From assembly GCF_002205675.1 (NCBI RefSeq), contig NZ_NISK01000007.1, positions 1 through 64,000 on the forward strand: a stretch of 64,000 nt of DNA. The letters run 5' to 3'. Both the position numbers and the translations under genes were made by a program. Every line of letters begins with the position of its first letter. Position 1 is the first letter of the stretch. Below the pieces are notes generated by a model. That model had not been told where the DNA came from and made no database searches. It was given only the letters and a program-made list of their open reading frames with translations. This stretch comes from Sphingopyxis bauzanensis. GTDB lineage: Bacteria > Pseudomonadota > Alphaproteobacteria > Sphingomonadales > Sphingomonadaceae. This document shows, one piece after another, positions 35,177-44,469 of this stretch.

Positions 35177-36363
35177 GCAAACCTCCTGAGGATCGCGATG
35201 CTGCCATCGCCAAGGTCTCCCCAGCCTGTCACAAGGCCGGTCTGGGCTCCGATCACTTGACGCTCGCCGCAGTCATGGCGCAGCTGTCGTACTGCTTCCA
35301 CAACATGGTTGAGACCCCAGACATGCGCCTCGCTAAGCAAGCCGCCATGGGTGTTGATCGGTAAGCGCCCGCCCAGCTCGATCTGGCCATTGGCGACAAA
35401 TTCGGCCTGCGCGCCAGGCTCGCAATATCCGAGCGCTTCGAGCTGCAGCAGAACGATATAGGTGAAACAATCGTAGATCTGGAGGAAGTCCATGTCGTCG
35501 CGCGTGACGCCCGCCATATCGAATGCGCGCGGGGCGGCATCGCTGAGGCCGATCTTGAAGGGGTCGGGGCGGGAAGGGATGTCGTCGGCGGGATAGGGAT
35601 GGCCTTCGGCCGCGCCGGCGATGCTGACGGGCACATGCGGCATGTCTTTGGCACGGTCCATGCGCGAGAGGACGACAGCACAGGCGCCATCGGTCTCGAG
35701 GCAGCAATCGTAGAGGCGAAACGGCTCAGATATCCAGCGCGCCGAATAATAGGTTTCCGCGTCGAGTTCGCGGCCATAGGTAAAGGCGCGTGGATTCAAT
35801 TGCGCATGACGGCGGCAGGCGAGCGCCACGGCCGCCATCGCATCTTCGCCAACGCCGTAGAGCTTCGAGTGACGGGTCGCCAGCCAGGCGTACATCTGCA
35901 CCGGCAAGAATACGCCGTAGGGGCTGTAGTAGCCTTGGATCGTATTGGTCAGGGTGTTCATGTTCATCGGCCGGGTGGGCGGGGCGCCCGGCTTAGGTCT
36001 GAGAGCGGAATAGCCGTTCCAGCCCAGTGTCACGAGCACATGATCGCATAGACCACAGGCGATCGCCATGGCGGCATTCTGTAGTGCCGTTGTCGGGCTG
36101 GCGCCGCCCATGTGCACGGTTGCCGCATAGCGCAGCACATCAATGCCCAGATTGGCGGCCATCTCCTCCGACGTCGTATAGATTGGCGGCGGCACCATGC
36201 CGTCGATATCGGAGGGTTTCAGTCCAGCATCCGCGATGGCCCGGCGCGAGGCGGTGAGCATCATTTCCACTGCAGTCCGCTCGGTGCCCTTGACGAAATC
36301 GGTCTGGCCGACCCCGGTGATTGCTGCCTTGTCGGCAAAGGAAAGGGTGGATGAAAGATTCAT
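35173..36363 (-). CDS. Thiolase-like protein lacking the nucleophilic cysteine (Ltp2-like)
   Basis: A 396-residue thiolase-fold protein. The usual nucleophile loop reads [14 protein letters not shown] (near residues 82-95) with no Cys, and the C-terminal loop reads [20 protein letters not shown], both typical of Ltp2-like aldolases rather than true thiolases. It is coupled to the zinc-ribbon DUF35 gene. The pair probably cleaves a beta-hydroxyacyl-CoA side chain by retro-aldol reaction, releasing a short acyl-CoA and a ketone or aldehyde. A ketone product would suit the operon's Baeyer-Villiger enzyme (inference). Confidence 0.9.
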   Translation of the reverse strand: MNLSSTLSFADKAAITGVGQTDFVKGTERTAVEMMLTASRRAIADAGLKPSDIDGMVPPPIYTTSEEMAANLGIDVLRYAATVHMGGASPTTALQNAAMAIACGLCDHVLVTLGWNGYSALRPKPGAPPTRPMNMNTLTNTIQGYYSPYGVFLPVQMYAWLATRHSKLYGVGEDAMAAVALACRRHAQLNPRAFTYGRELDAETYYSARWISEPFRLYDCCLETDGACAVVLSRMDRAKDMPHVPVSIAGAAEGHPYPADDIPSRPDPFKIGLSDAAPRAFDMAGVTRDDMDFLQIYDCFTYIVLLQLEALGYCEPGAQAEFVANGQIELGGRLPINTHGGLLSEAHVWGLNHVVEAVRQLRHDCGERQVIGAQTGLVTGWGDLGDGSIAILRRFA

Positions 36364-36388
36364 GCCGCGTCCCTGTCTCGCTCGCCGG

Positions 36389-37531
36389 TCAGAAATGAGT
36401 TCCGGCGCCGGCCAATGCTCTCTCCGCGCCCTCTATAAGGTCGCGCATCACGACTGCCGCTGGGCGGATCGCATCGATCAGACCAATCCCCTGGCCTGCG
36501 AAGCCGGGCATGATGTCCTTGCGTGCGGCCTTGATGCCAGACGCCATGACAGGCCCCGAAACCATCGACTGATAAGGCATCGGAAGCGGCTCTTTGCCGG
36601 CCGCCACCCAAGCATCGGCCCATTTGTTCCGAATCATCCGGGCAGGCTTGCCCGTTAGCGATCGGCTGACCACCGTATCGGCATCGCCGCTTTCGGTGAT
36701 GGCTTCTTTCTGAAATTGTTCGATACCTGCTTCGTCGGTTGCGAGGAACGCCGATCCGATCCACGCCCCCTGGGCGCCGAGCATCATCGCTGCGGCGACT
36801 CCGCGACCATCGGCTATTCCTCCCGCACCGATTACGGGAACACGATCGCCGACTGCATCAACCACTTGCGGAATCAGCGAGAAGGTTCCGACAGGAGAGT
36901 TGTGGCCGCCGCCGTCGTGACCCTGCGCGACGATCAGGTCGATACCCGATTCCACTACCTGCAGGGCGTGCTTGACCTTTCCGATCACCGCCATGACCTT
37001 AGTGCCATTGGCATGAAGGCGTTCCATCCACGGTTCGGGATTGCCAAGGCCTGCGGCATAGACCGGCACTTTTTCTTCGATGATTACTTCCATCTGCGCT
37101 TCGAAGAACTCCCGCGAGAACAGCTGCAGTCCGCCCTTGCCCATGTCCGGGGCGCCCGCCGCGCGCATCGCCGTGGCGGCGTCCACTGCGGGCAAATGCT
37201 CGCGCTCCATGAATTCGCGGGTGAACTCCTGATATTCGCCGAGCAAAGCCAGGGGGTTTTCTGCTACACCTCCGCTCTCCGGCGCCGAACCGCGCCTGAC
37301 AGACGCCGGCAGCAAGGTATCGACCCCAAAAGGCATGTCGGTCATCTCGCGGGTTTGCCTGATCCAGCTACGTAACTGGTCGGGCGAGCATGCGGCAGCG
37401 CCGAGAACACCAAGTCCGCCTGCGTTCGACACCGCGGCAGCGAGTGCAGGCACGCTCGCCCCGCCCATTCCAGCCAGAAGAATCGGATATTCGATCCCGA
37501 GAATTTTGCAAACAGGGCTCTTCAGCGCCAT
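36389..37531 (-). CDS. Nitronate-monooxygenase-like FMN flavoprotein
   Basis: A 380-residue TIM-barrel flavoprotein. It shows [20 protein letters not shown] (start), [31 protein letters not shown] and [20 protein letters not shown] (FMN phosphate binding), ending with the GADAWIGSAF-type segment [14 protein letters not shown]. Members of this family oxidise nitronates, but many in steroid and terpenoid clusters act as dehydrogenases or reductases of unknown substrate (for example IpdC-type), so the name is structural rather than functional. It is first in the minus-strand operon after the GntR gene. Confidence 0.85.
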   Translation of the reverse strand: MALKSPVCKILGIEYPILLAGMGGASVPALAAAVSNAGGLGVLGAAACSPDQLRSWIRQTREMTDMPFGVDTLLPASVRRGSAPESGGVAENPLALLGEYQEFTREFMEREHLPAVDAATAMRAAGAPDMGKGGLQLFSREFFEAQMEVIIEEKVPVYAAGLGNPEPWMERLHANGTKVMAVIGKVKHALQVVESGIDLIVAQGHDGGGHNSPVGTFSLIPQVVDAVGDRVPVIGAGGIADGRGVAAAMMLGAQGAWIGSAFLATDEAGIEQFQKEAITESGDADTVVSRSLTGKPARMIRNKWADAWVAAGKEPLPMPYQSMVSGPVMASGIKAARKDIMPGFAGQGIGLIDAIRPAAVVMRDLIEGAERALAGAGTHF

Positions 37532-37573
37532 TATCCTACCCTCTCCGTTCCGCGCCCGATCAGACGCAATTTT

Positions 37574-38314
37574 CTAAATCTGCCCCCACCTGACACGCTG
37601 GGATACAAGTTCGGGGCTTCGCTCTGCCAGATAGGACGCGGATCCCGAGACGAGCCGGGCCATGGCCTGACGCGCCGCTTCGGAATCCCCGGTGCGTACT
37701 GCTTCGAGGACACGGCGGAGGAATCGCAATTGGACCGCTCGCTCCTGCGCCGAATAGCCAAGTGAGTGAGAGAATTCGCGCGTAATTAAATGCAGCGTCG
37801 ACGTTAATAGCCCGAACAATGGATTGCCGCTGGCCCAGCCGAGAAGGTCATGAAAACGACGGTTCAGTTCCTCGAACTGGCCTCCGGCTTCATTTCGTTC
37901 CAGCTCTTTGAGGCAATCGGCGAGTGCGCTCAGGTCGCCGGTAGTCGCGCGCTGGGCGGCGTAGGCGGCAACATCCGCGGCGATCGCTTCACGTAGTTCG
38001 AGCAGGCCTCTGAGGTCGGCGTCCATGAAATGCAGAATTAGCGAGAGACTGTTTGCAAAGTCGCCGGTCTGCGGACGCGCAACCACCGGACCGCCGCTAC
38101 GGCCCAGCTGAAGATGGATAACGCCCTGGAGCTCAAGGAAGCGGAGCGCTTCGCGCAAGGTCGCTCGCGCGACATCATATCGCGCAAGCATTTCTTCCTC
38201 ACGCGGCAACCTGTCGCCCGGGGCGTGTGCACCTGCCTCGATATCGCGAACGATGTGCTGGGCAAGCGAGAGTGCGCGCTTAGCTTTCTTCGCGTTTTCG
38301 ACTTTCAGCAACAT
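37574..38314 (-). CDS. GntR-family regulator (FadR subfamily)
   Basis: A 246-residue protein from ATG 38314 (a GTG one codon earlier is possible). Residues about 15-75 form the winged helix: RLPREEEMLARYDVARATLR followed by EALRFLELQGV. The C-terminal FCD domain (about 95-235) has DLRGLLELREAIAADVAAYA and the His-containing FEELNRRFHDLLGWASGNPL and TREFSHSLGYS, typical metal or acyl ligand sites. It lies at the head of the catabolic operon and is divergent from the CYP153-like P450. Two CCTTATAAG sites in between are candidate operators. Confidence 0.9.
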   Translation of the reverse strand: MLLKVENAKKAKRALSLAQHIVRDIEAGAHAPGDRLPREEEMLARYDVARATLREALRFLELQGVIHLQLGRSGGPVVARPQTGDFANSLSLILHFMDADLRGLLELREAIAADVAAYAAQRATTGDLSALADCLKELERNEAGGQFEELNRRFHDLLGWASGNPLFGLLTSTLHLITREFSHSLGYSAQERAVQLRFLRRVLEAVRTGDSEAARQAMARLVSGSASYLAERSPELVSQRVRWGQI

Positions 38315-38340
38315 CACTCTGTCTCACCCCTGTCACGAAG

Positions 38341-38424
38341 CCTTATAAGATTTAAGTTCCGTTTATGTCCATGGGCGTGAGATAAAAATGTTTCAGATGC
38401 AAAAAAATGATAAAACCTTATAAG
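38341..38424. promoter_or_regulatory. Divergent control region with two CCTTATAAG sites
   Basis: CCTTATAAG occurs at 38341-38349 and again at 38416-38424, 75 bases apart, in the 186-base gap between gntR and the P450 gene. The core CTTATAAG is an 8-bp palindrome, and flanking bases also agree (AAGCC..GATT and AAACC..GCATT). They are reasonable operators for the adjacent GntR protein, controlling both directions. No experimental support. Confidence 0.55.
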
Positions 38425-38500
38425 CATTATTGACTGAGCCTCAGAAGGGATTTACGATTTCAAGTAGGGCAATTGTGCTGTTATCGACGAAGGGCGCGAC

Positions 38501-39763
38501 ATGGATACCAACATGGTGGAGCCGAATATCCGCGAAAAGGTCGCTTTCATCCCGATCGACGAGATTGATGTTGCGCGTCCGAGCCTTTTCCAGAAAGACA
38601 CGGTCGGCCTGTTCTTCGAGCGGCTTCGCCGAGAGGAGCCGGTCCACTACTGCCGCGAAAGCTATGTCGGACCATATTGGTCGATTACAAAGTTCGACGA
38701 CATCATGGCCGTGGACACCAACCATAAGGTATTTTCGTCAGAGGCGAAGCTCGGCGGTATCGCCATCGAGGACATGCACTCGGCGAAAAGCGCGCTTGAA
38801 CTTGAAATGTTCATCGCGATGGACCCACCAAAGCACAACCAGCAACGAAAGGCCGTTACTGGTGCGGTCGCGCCGTCCAACTTGCTGCTGCTTGAGCCAA
38901 CTATCCGCGAACGAGCATGCCAAATCCTCGACGACTTGCCGGTCGGCGAAGATATTGATTGGGTTGATAAGGTGTCGGTCGAATTGACCACAATGACCCT
39001 TGCGACTCTGTTCGACTTCCCGTGGGAGGAACGCCGCAAGCTCACGCGCTGGTCCGACGTCACAACGGCCGCCCCTGAAACTGGGATCGTCGCATCCTAT
39101 GAGGCGCGGCGCGCAGAGCTGATCGAATGCGCAATGTATTTCAAGGGTCTGTGGGAGCAGCGCATCAATGCGGAGCCGAAGAATGACCTGATCTCCATGA
39201 TGGCGCATTCTCCGGCGACACGGGACATGCCCTTCCTGGAGTTTCTGGGCAACCTCTTGCTGCTTATCGTGGGCGGCAATGACACCACGCGCAACTCGAT
39301 CAGCGGTGGTGTCCTGGCACTGAACCAGAACCCGGACGCGTATTTGAAATTGAATAACGATCCAGGGCTCATCACTAGCATGGTGCCAGAGATCATCCGC
39401 TGGCAGACACCGCTGACCCATATGCGCCGCACGGCGCTGCAAGATTGGGAGATCGGCGGCAAGAAGATCAGAAAAGGCGACAAGGTTGTGATGTGGTACC
39501 TGTCGGGTAACCGCGACGAGACGGTCATCGACAGGGCGGACGAGTTCATCATAGACCGTAAGAACCCACGGCATCATCTGTCTTTCGGCTATGGCATTCA
39601 TCGCTGTATGGGCAACCGGCTCGCAGAACTGCAACTACGGATCATCTGGGAAGAGATCCACAAGCGGTTCGCGAAGATCGAAGTGACCGGTGAACCCGAG
39701 CGCCTGTTCTCGAACCTAGTGCGAGGGATTACGAAACTGCCGGTGAGGCTCCACGCCCGCTGA
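38501..39763 (+). CDS. Cytochrome P450, CYP153-like
   Basis: A 420-residue P450. The I-helix reads LLLIVGGNDTTRNSISGGVL and the heme loop SFGYGIHRCMGNRLAELQLR with axial C369; both, plus MDPPKHNQQRKAV, match the CYP153 subfamily known for terminal hydroxylation of alkanes and related alicyclic or terpenoid compounds. ATG 38501 has GAAGGG upstream. It is followed 30 bases later by its probable redox partner ferredoxin. It is divergent from the GntR-controlled catabolic operon. Confidence 0.92.
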   Translation: MDTNMVEPNIREKVAFIPIDEIDVARPSLFQKDTVGLFFERLRREEPVHYCRESYVGPYWSITKFDDIMAVDTNHKVFSSEAKLGGIAIEDMHSAKSALELEMFIAMDPPKHNQQRKAVTGAVAPSNLLLLEPTIRERACQILDDLPVGEDIDWVDKVSVELTTMTLATLFDFPWEERRKLTRWSDVTTAAPETGIVASYEARRAELIECAMYFKGLWEQRINAEPKNDLISMMAHSPATRDMPFLEFLGNLLLLIVGGNDTTRNSISGGVLALNQNPDAYLKLNNDPGLITSMVPEIIRWQTPLTHMRRTALQDWEIGGKKIRKGDKVVMWYLSGNRDETVIDRADEFIIDRKNPRHHLSFGYGIHRCMGNRLAELQLRIIWEEIHKRFAKIEVTGEPERLFSNLVRGITKLPVRLHAR

Positions 39764-39793
39764 TTGGCTGATTCAAAAAAAGCGGAGCTTGAT

Positions 39794-40120
39794 ATGGTCA
39801 AAGTGACGTTCGTTTCCAGCGATGGAACGCGGAGGGCAGTCGACATAGCCGAAGGTGAGACAGCGCGCGAAGCGGCGCTGTTCAACGATGTGCCGGGCAT
39901 CGACGGTGATTGCGGCGGGGTGTGCGCTTGTGCAACCTGCCATGTGTTTGTGGATCCGGCCTGGATCGACAAGGTCGGCCGCTTGGCCGAAGGCGCTGCG
40001 GAGGCAGACCTCCTGCAGTTTGCGGAAGGGGCGAACGAATATAGTCGCCTCGCTTGCCAGATCCCCATCGAGCCCTTGATGGAAGGTCTGATTCTGCATG
40101 TTCCCGAGCAGCAATACTGA
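39794..40120 (+). CDS. [2Fe-2S] ferredoxin (adrenodoxin/putidaredoxin type)
   Basis: A 108-residue ferredoxin with cluster ligands C40, C46, C49 and C88 (DCGGVCACATCHVFVD and SRLACQIP). GGAG lies 6 bases before ATG 39794; an upstream frame to the P450 stop is unlikely to be translated. It follows the CYP153-like gene and should feed electrons to it. The matching ferredoxin reductase, often third in such operons, is absent here, so reduction depends on a gene elsewhere. Confidence 0.95.
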   Translation: MVKVTFVSSDGTRRAVDIAEGETAREAALFNDVPGIDGDCGGVCACATCHVFVDPAWIDKVGRLAEGAAEADLLQFAEGANEYSRLACQIPIEPLMEGLILHVPEQQY

Positions 40121-40291
40121 CATGCCTGCGTGACGCGTGTTTCACACGACGCTGAACTGTCTGAAATCGCGAGTAGAGCTCAACCAGGAGGTACTTGCTA
40201 CCTTTCAGAGGTTCCAGCATCAAATGGCGGATCTGTGCTGACCTAGCTCTCGTGCGCCCGCGAGTCGAGGGGGGCGTGCCAACAGTGCCTT

Positions 40292-41065
40292 TCAACTTAA
40301 AATTTCATACGCTGCGCCGTATCCTGCGTTGGCGGGAATAGTGAGGATGTTCTTGCCGTCTCGCTGGATGACTTCTGGAAGGACCGGCACGATTTCGCGA
40401 GCCTTGGCCCGCGCGACGCAATCGTCTGCGCTCGCAGCTTCGGCTAGCAGTTGCAGGTTCAATCGCGTGGGAAAGATGATCGTTCGTTCACCGCTGACAC
40501 CCAGTTTCAGGGCTTTGCTTGGCGAAAGCCATTCCGCATCAACGGTTTCATATCCATCACATGCTGCGATCTGGCGCTCTGGGGCGCGAACGACGAAGAA
40601 ATGAGTGTCGAAGCGCTTTTGCATAAAGCTGGGCGTGATCCACCGCGCGAACTCGCTCAGGCGATCAAGGCGCAGTTGCACATCGGCCTCGCGCACAATG
40701 TCGAAAAATTCGCGCTCGCCTCGCTCGACGGCTTTGCGGCTTTCAAGATCGCAAATATCCTCGAACTCGCTACCGTCGCGATGATCGGCCAGCAGGATGC
40801 CTGCTTCCTCAAAGGCTTCACGAATCGCGGCAATCCGAAGGGTGCGCTGCGTAGGATCTAGCGTTTTCCAGCCCCTGCAATAATCGGCCCATTCAGGCGC
40901 TTCATCGGCAGCAGAAGGCTTTCCACCGGGAAAGACCAGCGCGCCGGATGCAAAATCGATCTGGTGATGCCGCTTGACCATCAGCACCTGGAACTCCGGC
41001 TCGTCGCGAAGCAACAGCATGGTGGCTGCGGGGACCGGATCGACTGGCTTCTGCAGTGTCATCAT
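40292..41065 (-). CDS. Nudix hydrolase
   Basis: A 257-residue Nudix protein. The Nudix box is split by an insertion: GALVFPGGKPSAADEAPEWA is separated from LRIAAIREAFEEAGILLADH by about 20 residues, as in the NUDT19/coenzyme-A-diphosphatase-like group. The REAFEEAGI half carries the metal-binding glutamates. NUDT19-like proteins hydrolyse CoA or acyl-CoA; that substrate is possible in this CoA-rich region but not shown. It lies 61 bases downstream of the UbiB-like gene on the same strand. Confidence 0.88.
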   Translation of the reverse strand: MMTLQKPVDPVPAATMLLLRDEPEFQVLMVKRHHQIDFASGALVFPGGKPSAADEAPEWADYCRGWKTLDPTQRTLRIAAIREAFEEAGILLADHRDGSEFEDICDLESRKAVERGEREFFDIVREADVQLRLDRLSEFARWITPSFMQKRFDTHFFVVRAPERQIAACDGYETVDAEWLSPSKALKLGVSGERTIIFPTRLNLQLLAEAASADDCVARAKAREIVPVLPEVIQRDGKNILTIPANAGYGAAYEILS

Positions 41066-41126
41066 AAACTCCAGTTCTCAGTTGGCCTGATATTGGACGC
41101 TGGCCCGTTCAAGCTGAGCAACGATC

Positions 41127-42716
41127 TTATCGCCATTTGCGCAGAAGAACCAATCCGGCAAGAGCCACTGCAACACTTGCAAGCACCCAGGATTGATTCG
41201 CAAGCAGCGCCGCGGAGACGATAAGTGCGGCCGCCACAGGACCTTTGACAGGCTGGCTCGCGCGGCGAATGGCTGCGAGCTTCTCAAAACTTGCCGGATC
41301 AATCTGGACAGGCACATGCCCGGACTTGGCTATAGCGGCGGCGTTATCGAGAAGGTCAGGCATGATCGCCGCTAGGGCGAGGAGTTGTCGGCGAACTTTT
41401 TTTAAATTGGCGCGATTCCTGCCAAGGGAGAATCTTTCTGCGAACAGCTCCAACATGATGGGGCGTGTTTCCTCCCCGATATTATAGTCAGGCGCAAAGG
41501 AACGCGCAAACCCTTCCGCCGTGAGCAATGTTCGAAGAAGGATCGCCAGATCAGGCGGAAGTGCGAGCTGATAGTCTCGCAGGAGATCGAACACGCGGCT
41601 GAAAATATGCGAGAACTCAATCCCCGAAAGGACCGTTCCCCTGAACTCACCGATCAGCTGGTCCAAATTCTGGGTGAGCCCATCACGGTCAACTTTCGGA
41701 TCTCCAGCCCATTCGAGCAACACGTTCGCGACGTCTGCTGTGTCTTCGTCGGCTATAGCCATGACAAGTCGTACCAGTTCCTCGCGCCTCGCCTTTGTGA
41801 GAGTGCCGACCGATCCGAAGTCGATAAAGCCCACATCCTGTTCCCCGATAAGGAAAACATTGCCTGGATGCGGATCGCCATGAAATTCGCCATTCAGAAT
41901 GATCATGCGCAGGACTGCATTCGCATATTGTCTCGCGAACGCCGCCACGCGTGGGTCGGTCGATTCGGCCTCGATCGCAGACGCGGGCGTTCCATACAGC
42001 CGCTCCTGGACGTTGACCCGTATCCCCGTCAGTTCCCAATGAATTGTTGGAGTCTTGATCCCAAGCGTATCAAGATAGCCACCGATACGCTCGCATGCAC
42101 GAGCTTCTGCTGCCAGATCCATTTCCCAGGCAAGATTTCTGCCAAAGGTTCGCAGGAACTCTACGGGGCGATAGCGGGCGATTTCAGGGGATCGATCCTC
42201 GGCAACGGCGGCGAGGCGCGTCAGGAGCCGCACATCGGCCTCCATTCGCGCAGCAGTGCCCGGACGCCGCACCTTTATGATAACGTCGGCGCCGTCGAGC
42301 AGCGAAGCAGAGTAGGTCTGCGCTACCGAAGCCGAAGCCAGTGGTTGTTCATCGAATTGGGTGAATTCCCCTCGCCAGTCAGCTCCCCAGCTTGCGGCAA
42401 GGATGGGCTCGATTTCTTCGAATGGCACCGGAGAAACCTGATCGTGGAGCGTCGCGAAGGCAGCAATCCAGGACCTGGAAAACAGATCGCTGCGCGTCGC
42501 CAGCAGCTGTCCAAGCTTTATTCCGACCGGACCAATGTCGCGCAGGAGTGCGACGACCGCCGCCGGCCGCAATTCACCTGGATCGATTGACTTGGCCGGA
42601 TGCGGAATGACACCGAGCGCGCCCGCCAGGCTTTTGGCGCCGTGCCGGACAAGAATCTGTCCTATCTCGGCGGCGCGTGCGATGTCTCCTATCGGTTTAT
42701 CTCGGAACCCAGGCAT
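41127..42716 (-). CDS. UbiB/ABC1 atypical kinase-like protein
   Basis: A 529-residue protein from ATG 42716 (MPGFRDKPIGDIARAAEIG). It has the family's KxGQ motif (VGIKLGQLLATRSDLF), an alanine-rich nucleotide loop (LASASVAQTYSASL), the catalytic GEFHGDPHPGNVFLI and the DFG-like VGFIDFGSVG. Two C-terminal membrane helices end in VALAGLVLLRKWR. UbiB proteins support ubiquinone biosynthesis or transport as ATPases. It lies 5 bases after the MarR gene on the same strand; an alternative longer frame would overlap marR. Confidence 0.92.
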   Translation of the reverse strand: MPGFRDKPIGDIARAAEIGQILVRHGAKSLAGALGVIPHPAKSIDPGELRPAAVVALLRDIGPVGIKLGQLLATRSDLFSRSWIAAFATLHDQVSPVPFEEIEPILAASWGADWRGEFTQFDEQPLASASVAQTYSASLLDGADVIIKVRRPGTAARMEADVRLLTRLAAVAEDRSPEIARYRPVEFLRTFGRNLAWEMDLAAEARACERIGGYLDTLGIKTPTIHWELTGIRVNVQERLYGTPASAIEAESTDPRVAAFARQYANAVLRMIILNGEFHGDPHPGNVFLIGEQDVGFIDFGSVGTLTKARREELVRLVMAIADEDTADVANVLLEWAGDPKVDRDGLTQNLDQLIGEFRGTVLSGIEFSHIFSRVFDLLRDYQLALPPDLAILLRTLLTAEGFARSFAPDYNIGEETRPIMLELFAERFSLGRNRANLKKVRRQLLALAAIMPDLLDNAAAIAKSGHVPVQIDPASFEKLAAIRRASQPVKGPVAAALIVSAALLANQSWVLASVAVALAGLVLLRKWR

Positions 42717-42721
42717 ATGTC

Positions 42722-43210
42722 CTATTCCGCATCGGTCCGGCTCTGATCGAGATTCGACGCAATCCGCACAAGAATGTCCAGCAACGTCCGTTTTTCGTCG
42801 CGCGTAGCGTTCCGCCATAGGACCCTATGCAGCCCGTCCGCGGATTCTCTCAGTTGGGGCAACAACCTGTCGAGCTCCTGGGTCAGGATGAGCTGCCATG
42901 CCCGGCCGTCCGTTTTGGCTCGTCGCCTTTCCATCAATCCTTTCCCACAAAGGCCAGCGACGGCTTGACCGATCGTGGCGGATTCCAACTCTAGTCGCTT
43001 GGCAATTCCGGCCTGCGTCAACGATGGTTCGCGGAGAAGTTGTCCGATGATGCGCCACTGCGTCTGATTGAGGCCAATCTTGGCAATCCGTGCGTCATAA
43101 GCGCGCCTCGCCCCCCGACTAATCTCGTCCATCAAATATAGCATACGGTCGTCGTCGGTGAGGGCGCCTTCGCGAAGCCGTGGCGGCATTGTGTCGAGAT
43201 TTGCGTTCAT
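42722..43210 (-). CDS. MarR-family transcriptional regulator
   Basis: A 162-residue winged-helix protein with the pattern NQTQWRIIGQLLREPSLTQA and GIAKRLELESATIGQAVAGL (recognition helix), then the wing KGLMERRRAKTDGRAW. Length and layout fit MarR. It is divergent from the EmrA-EmrB-outer-membrane efflux operon, the classical arrangement in which MarR represses drug or phenolic efflux. The 104-base gap holds a direct repeat at 43252-43271 that could be its operator. Confidence 0.92.
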   Translation of the reverse strand: MNANLDTMPPRLREGALTDDDRMLYLMDEISRGARRAYDARIAKIGLNQTQWRIIGQLLREPSLTQAGIAKRLELESATIGQAVAGLCGKGLMERRRAKTDGRAWQLILTQELDRLLPQLRESADGLHRVLWRNATRDEKRTLLDILVRIASNLDQSRTDAE

Positions 43211-43251
43211 ACCGCTGCCTAGTCCGTTTCATGGGAATGCCAAAACGCAAA

Positions 43252-43271
43252 TTACTAAACGATTTTACTAA
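43252..43271. promoter_or_regulatory. Candidate MarR operator (direct repeat)
   Basis: TTACTAAACGATTTTACTAA contains two TTACTAA units 13 bases apart in the marR/emrA divergent region. AT-rich repeats of this size in such gaps are often MarR sites. Assignment is by position only. Confidence 0.45.
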
Positions 43272-43314
43272 CCGGATGGAACGGTCTACGCCACGCCATG
43301 AAGCGACTTAGCAC

Positions 43315-44469
43315 ATGTCCAAAATCCTTCGAAAGAGGCAGATGACCGACGAACCAAATGAGCGGGAACAGGATCGCGCGCCCGCATCCAGCCTGAAATC
43401 GCAACCCAAATTTCGCCTCATCCTCATCATAGCCATCACTGCTGCGCTGATTGCAGGTGGTTGGTGGTATTACAGGCATGTCACCTATGGGCAGTACATG
43501 CAGTCGACCGACAACGCCTATGTCGCGGCCGACAGCGTTGTGGTTTCATCAAAAGTGGCCGGATACGTGGACGCGGTGCTCGTCTCTGAGAACGGGTGGG
43601 TCAGTCCCGGCGAGGCGCTCGTGCAACTGGATGTGCGAGATTATAGAGCCCAGGCGCAACAGGCGCGTGCGCAGATTGCGGCGACGCTGGCCGGCGCCGA
43701 CACAATCCGCTCGCAAGTAACCGAACAGGACTCAGCGATTCGGCAGGCGCGGGCCCAACTCGCCGCCAAGCGCGCGGCGCTCGACCTCGCCAATGAGCAG
43801 GTAGCGAGGTATCGCCCCCTCGCCGCGACCGGTGCGGAGCCGCGAGAAAAGCTTCAACAATATGAGACACAGGCGCAGCAAGCGCACGCCGACTTTGTTG
43901 CTGCCCAGGCAGCAGTCTCTGCCGCCAACGGTCGGAGGGCCACCTTGTTCAAACAGATCGACCAGACCGAAGCCCAAGCTGACGCGGCCCGCGCGCAGCT
44001 GGAAGCGGCCGACCTAGATGTCACATCGACTCTGCTGCGAGCCAGCAAGGGAGGTCGCGTTGGCGATCTAACAGTAAGGGTCGGCCAATTCGTTCAGCCC
44101 GGTCAGCGATTGATGACGGTGGTTCCGGTAAACGAAATCTACGTCATCGCTAATTTCAAGGAGACGCAGGTCGGCCTTTTGCGGGCGGGGCAACCGGTCA
44201 GGCTCGAGGTCGACGCACTTCCCGACTTTGAGATTGCCGGACGCGTTGAGAGCATCTCGCCCGGAACCGGAGCAGAATTTTCGATCCTGCCGCCCGAAAA
44301 CGCCACAGGGAATTTCACCAAGATTGTTCAGCGGATAACGGTTCGTATCGCGATAATAGCCTCGCCCAAAGTGCGTCGTCTGCTCGTCCCGGGCATGTCG
44401 GTTGTGGCAGTTGTCGACACGCGAAACGCTGCCGGAGAGCTGAAAGAGATCTCGAGTACCGACAAATGA
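43315..44469 (+). CDS. emrA: EmrA-type membrane fusion protein
   Basis: A 384-residue HlyD-family adaptor. One membrane helix (LILIIAITAALIAGGWWYY, about 34-52), then the lipoyl half-motif STDNAYVAADSVVVSSKVAG, a long periplasmic coiled-coil with alternating A/Q/R (about 100-220), and the second half-motif LRASKGGRVGDLTVRVGQFV. The start is ATG 43315; ATG 43342 with AGAGG close upstream is an alternative. It bridges the inner-membrane pump and the outer-membrane channel. Its stop overlaps emrB. Confidence 0.92.
   Translation: MSKILRKRQMTDEPNEREQDRAPASSLKSQPKFRLILIIAITAALIAGGWWYYRHVTYGQYMQSTDNAYVAADSVVVSSKVAGYVDAVLVSENGWVSPGEALVQLDVRDYRAQAQQARAQIAATLAGADTIRSQVTEQDSAIRQARAQLAAKRAALDLANEQVARYRPLAATGAEPREKLQQYETQAQQAHADFVAAQAAVSAANGRRATLFKQIDQTEAQADAARAQLEAADLDVTSTLLRASKGGRVGDLTVRVGQFVQPGQRLMTVVPVNEIYVIANFKETQVGLLRAGQPVRLEVDALPDFEIAGRVESISPGTGAEFSILPPENATGNFTKIVQRITVRIAIIASPKVRRLLVPGMSVVAVVDTRNAAGELKEISSTDK

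Noticed and set aside
40121..40291. Possible small gene between ferredoxin and Nudix genes
   Set aside because: A minus-strand frame exists but has no start site or homology that I can recognise.
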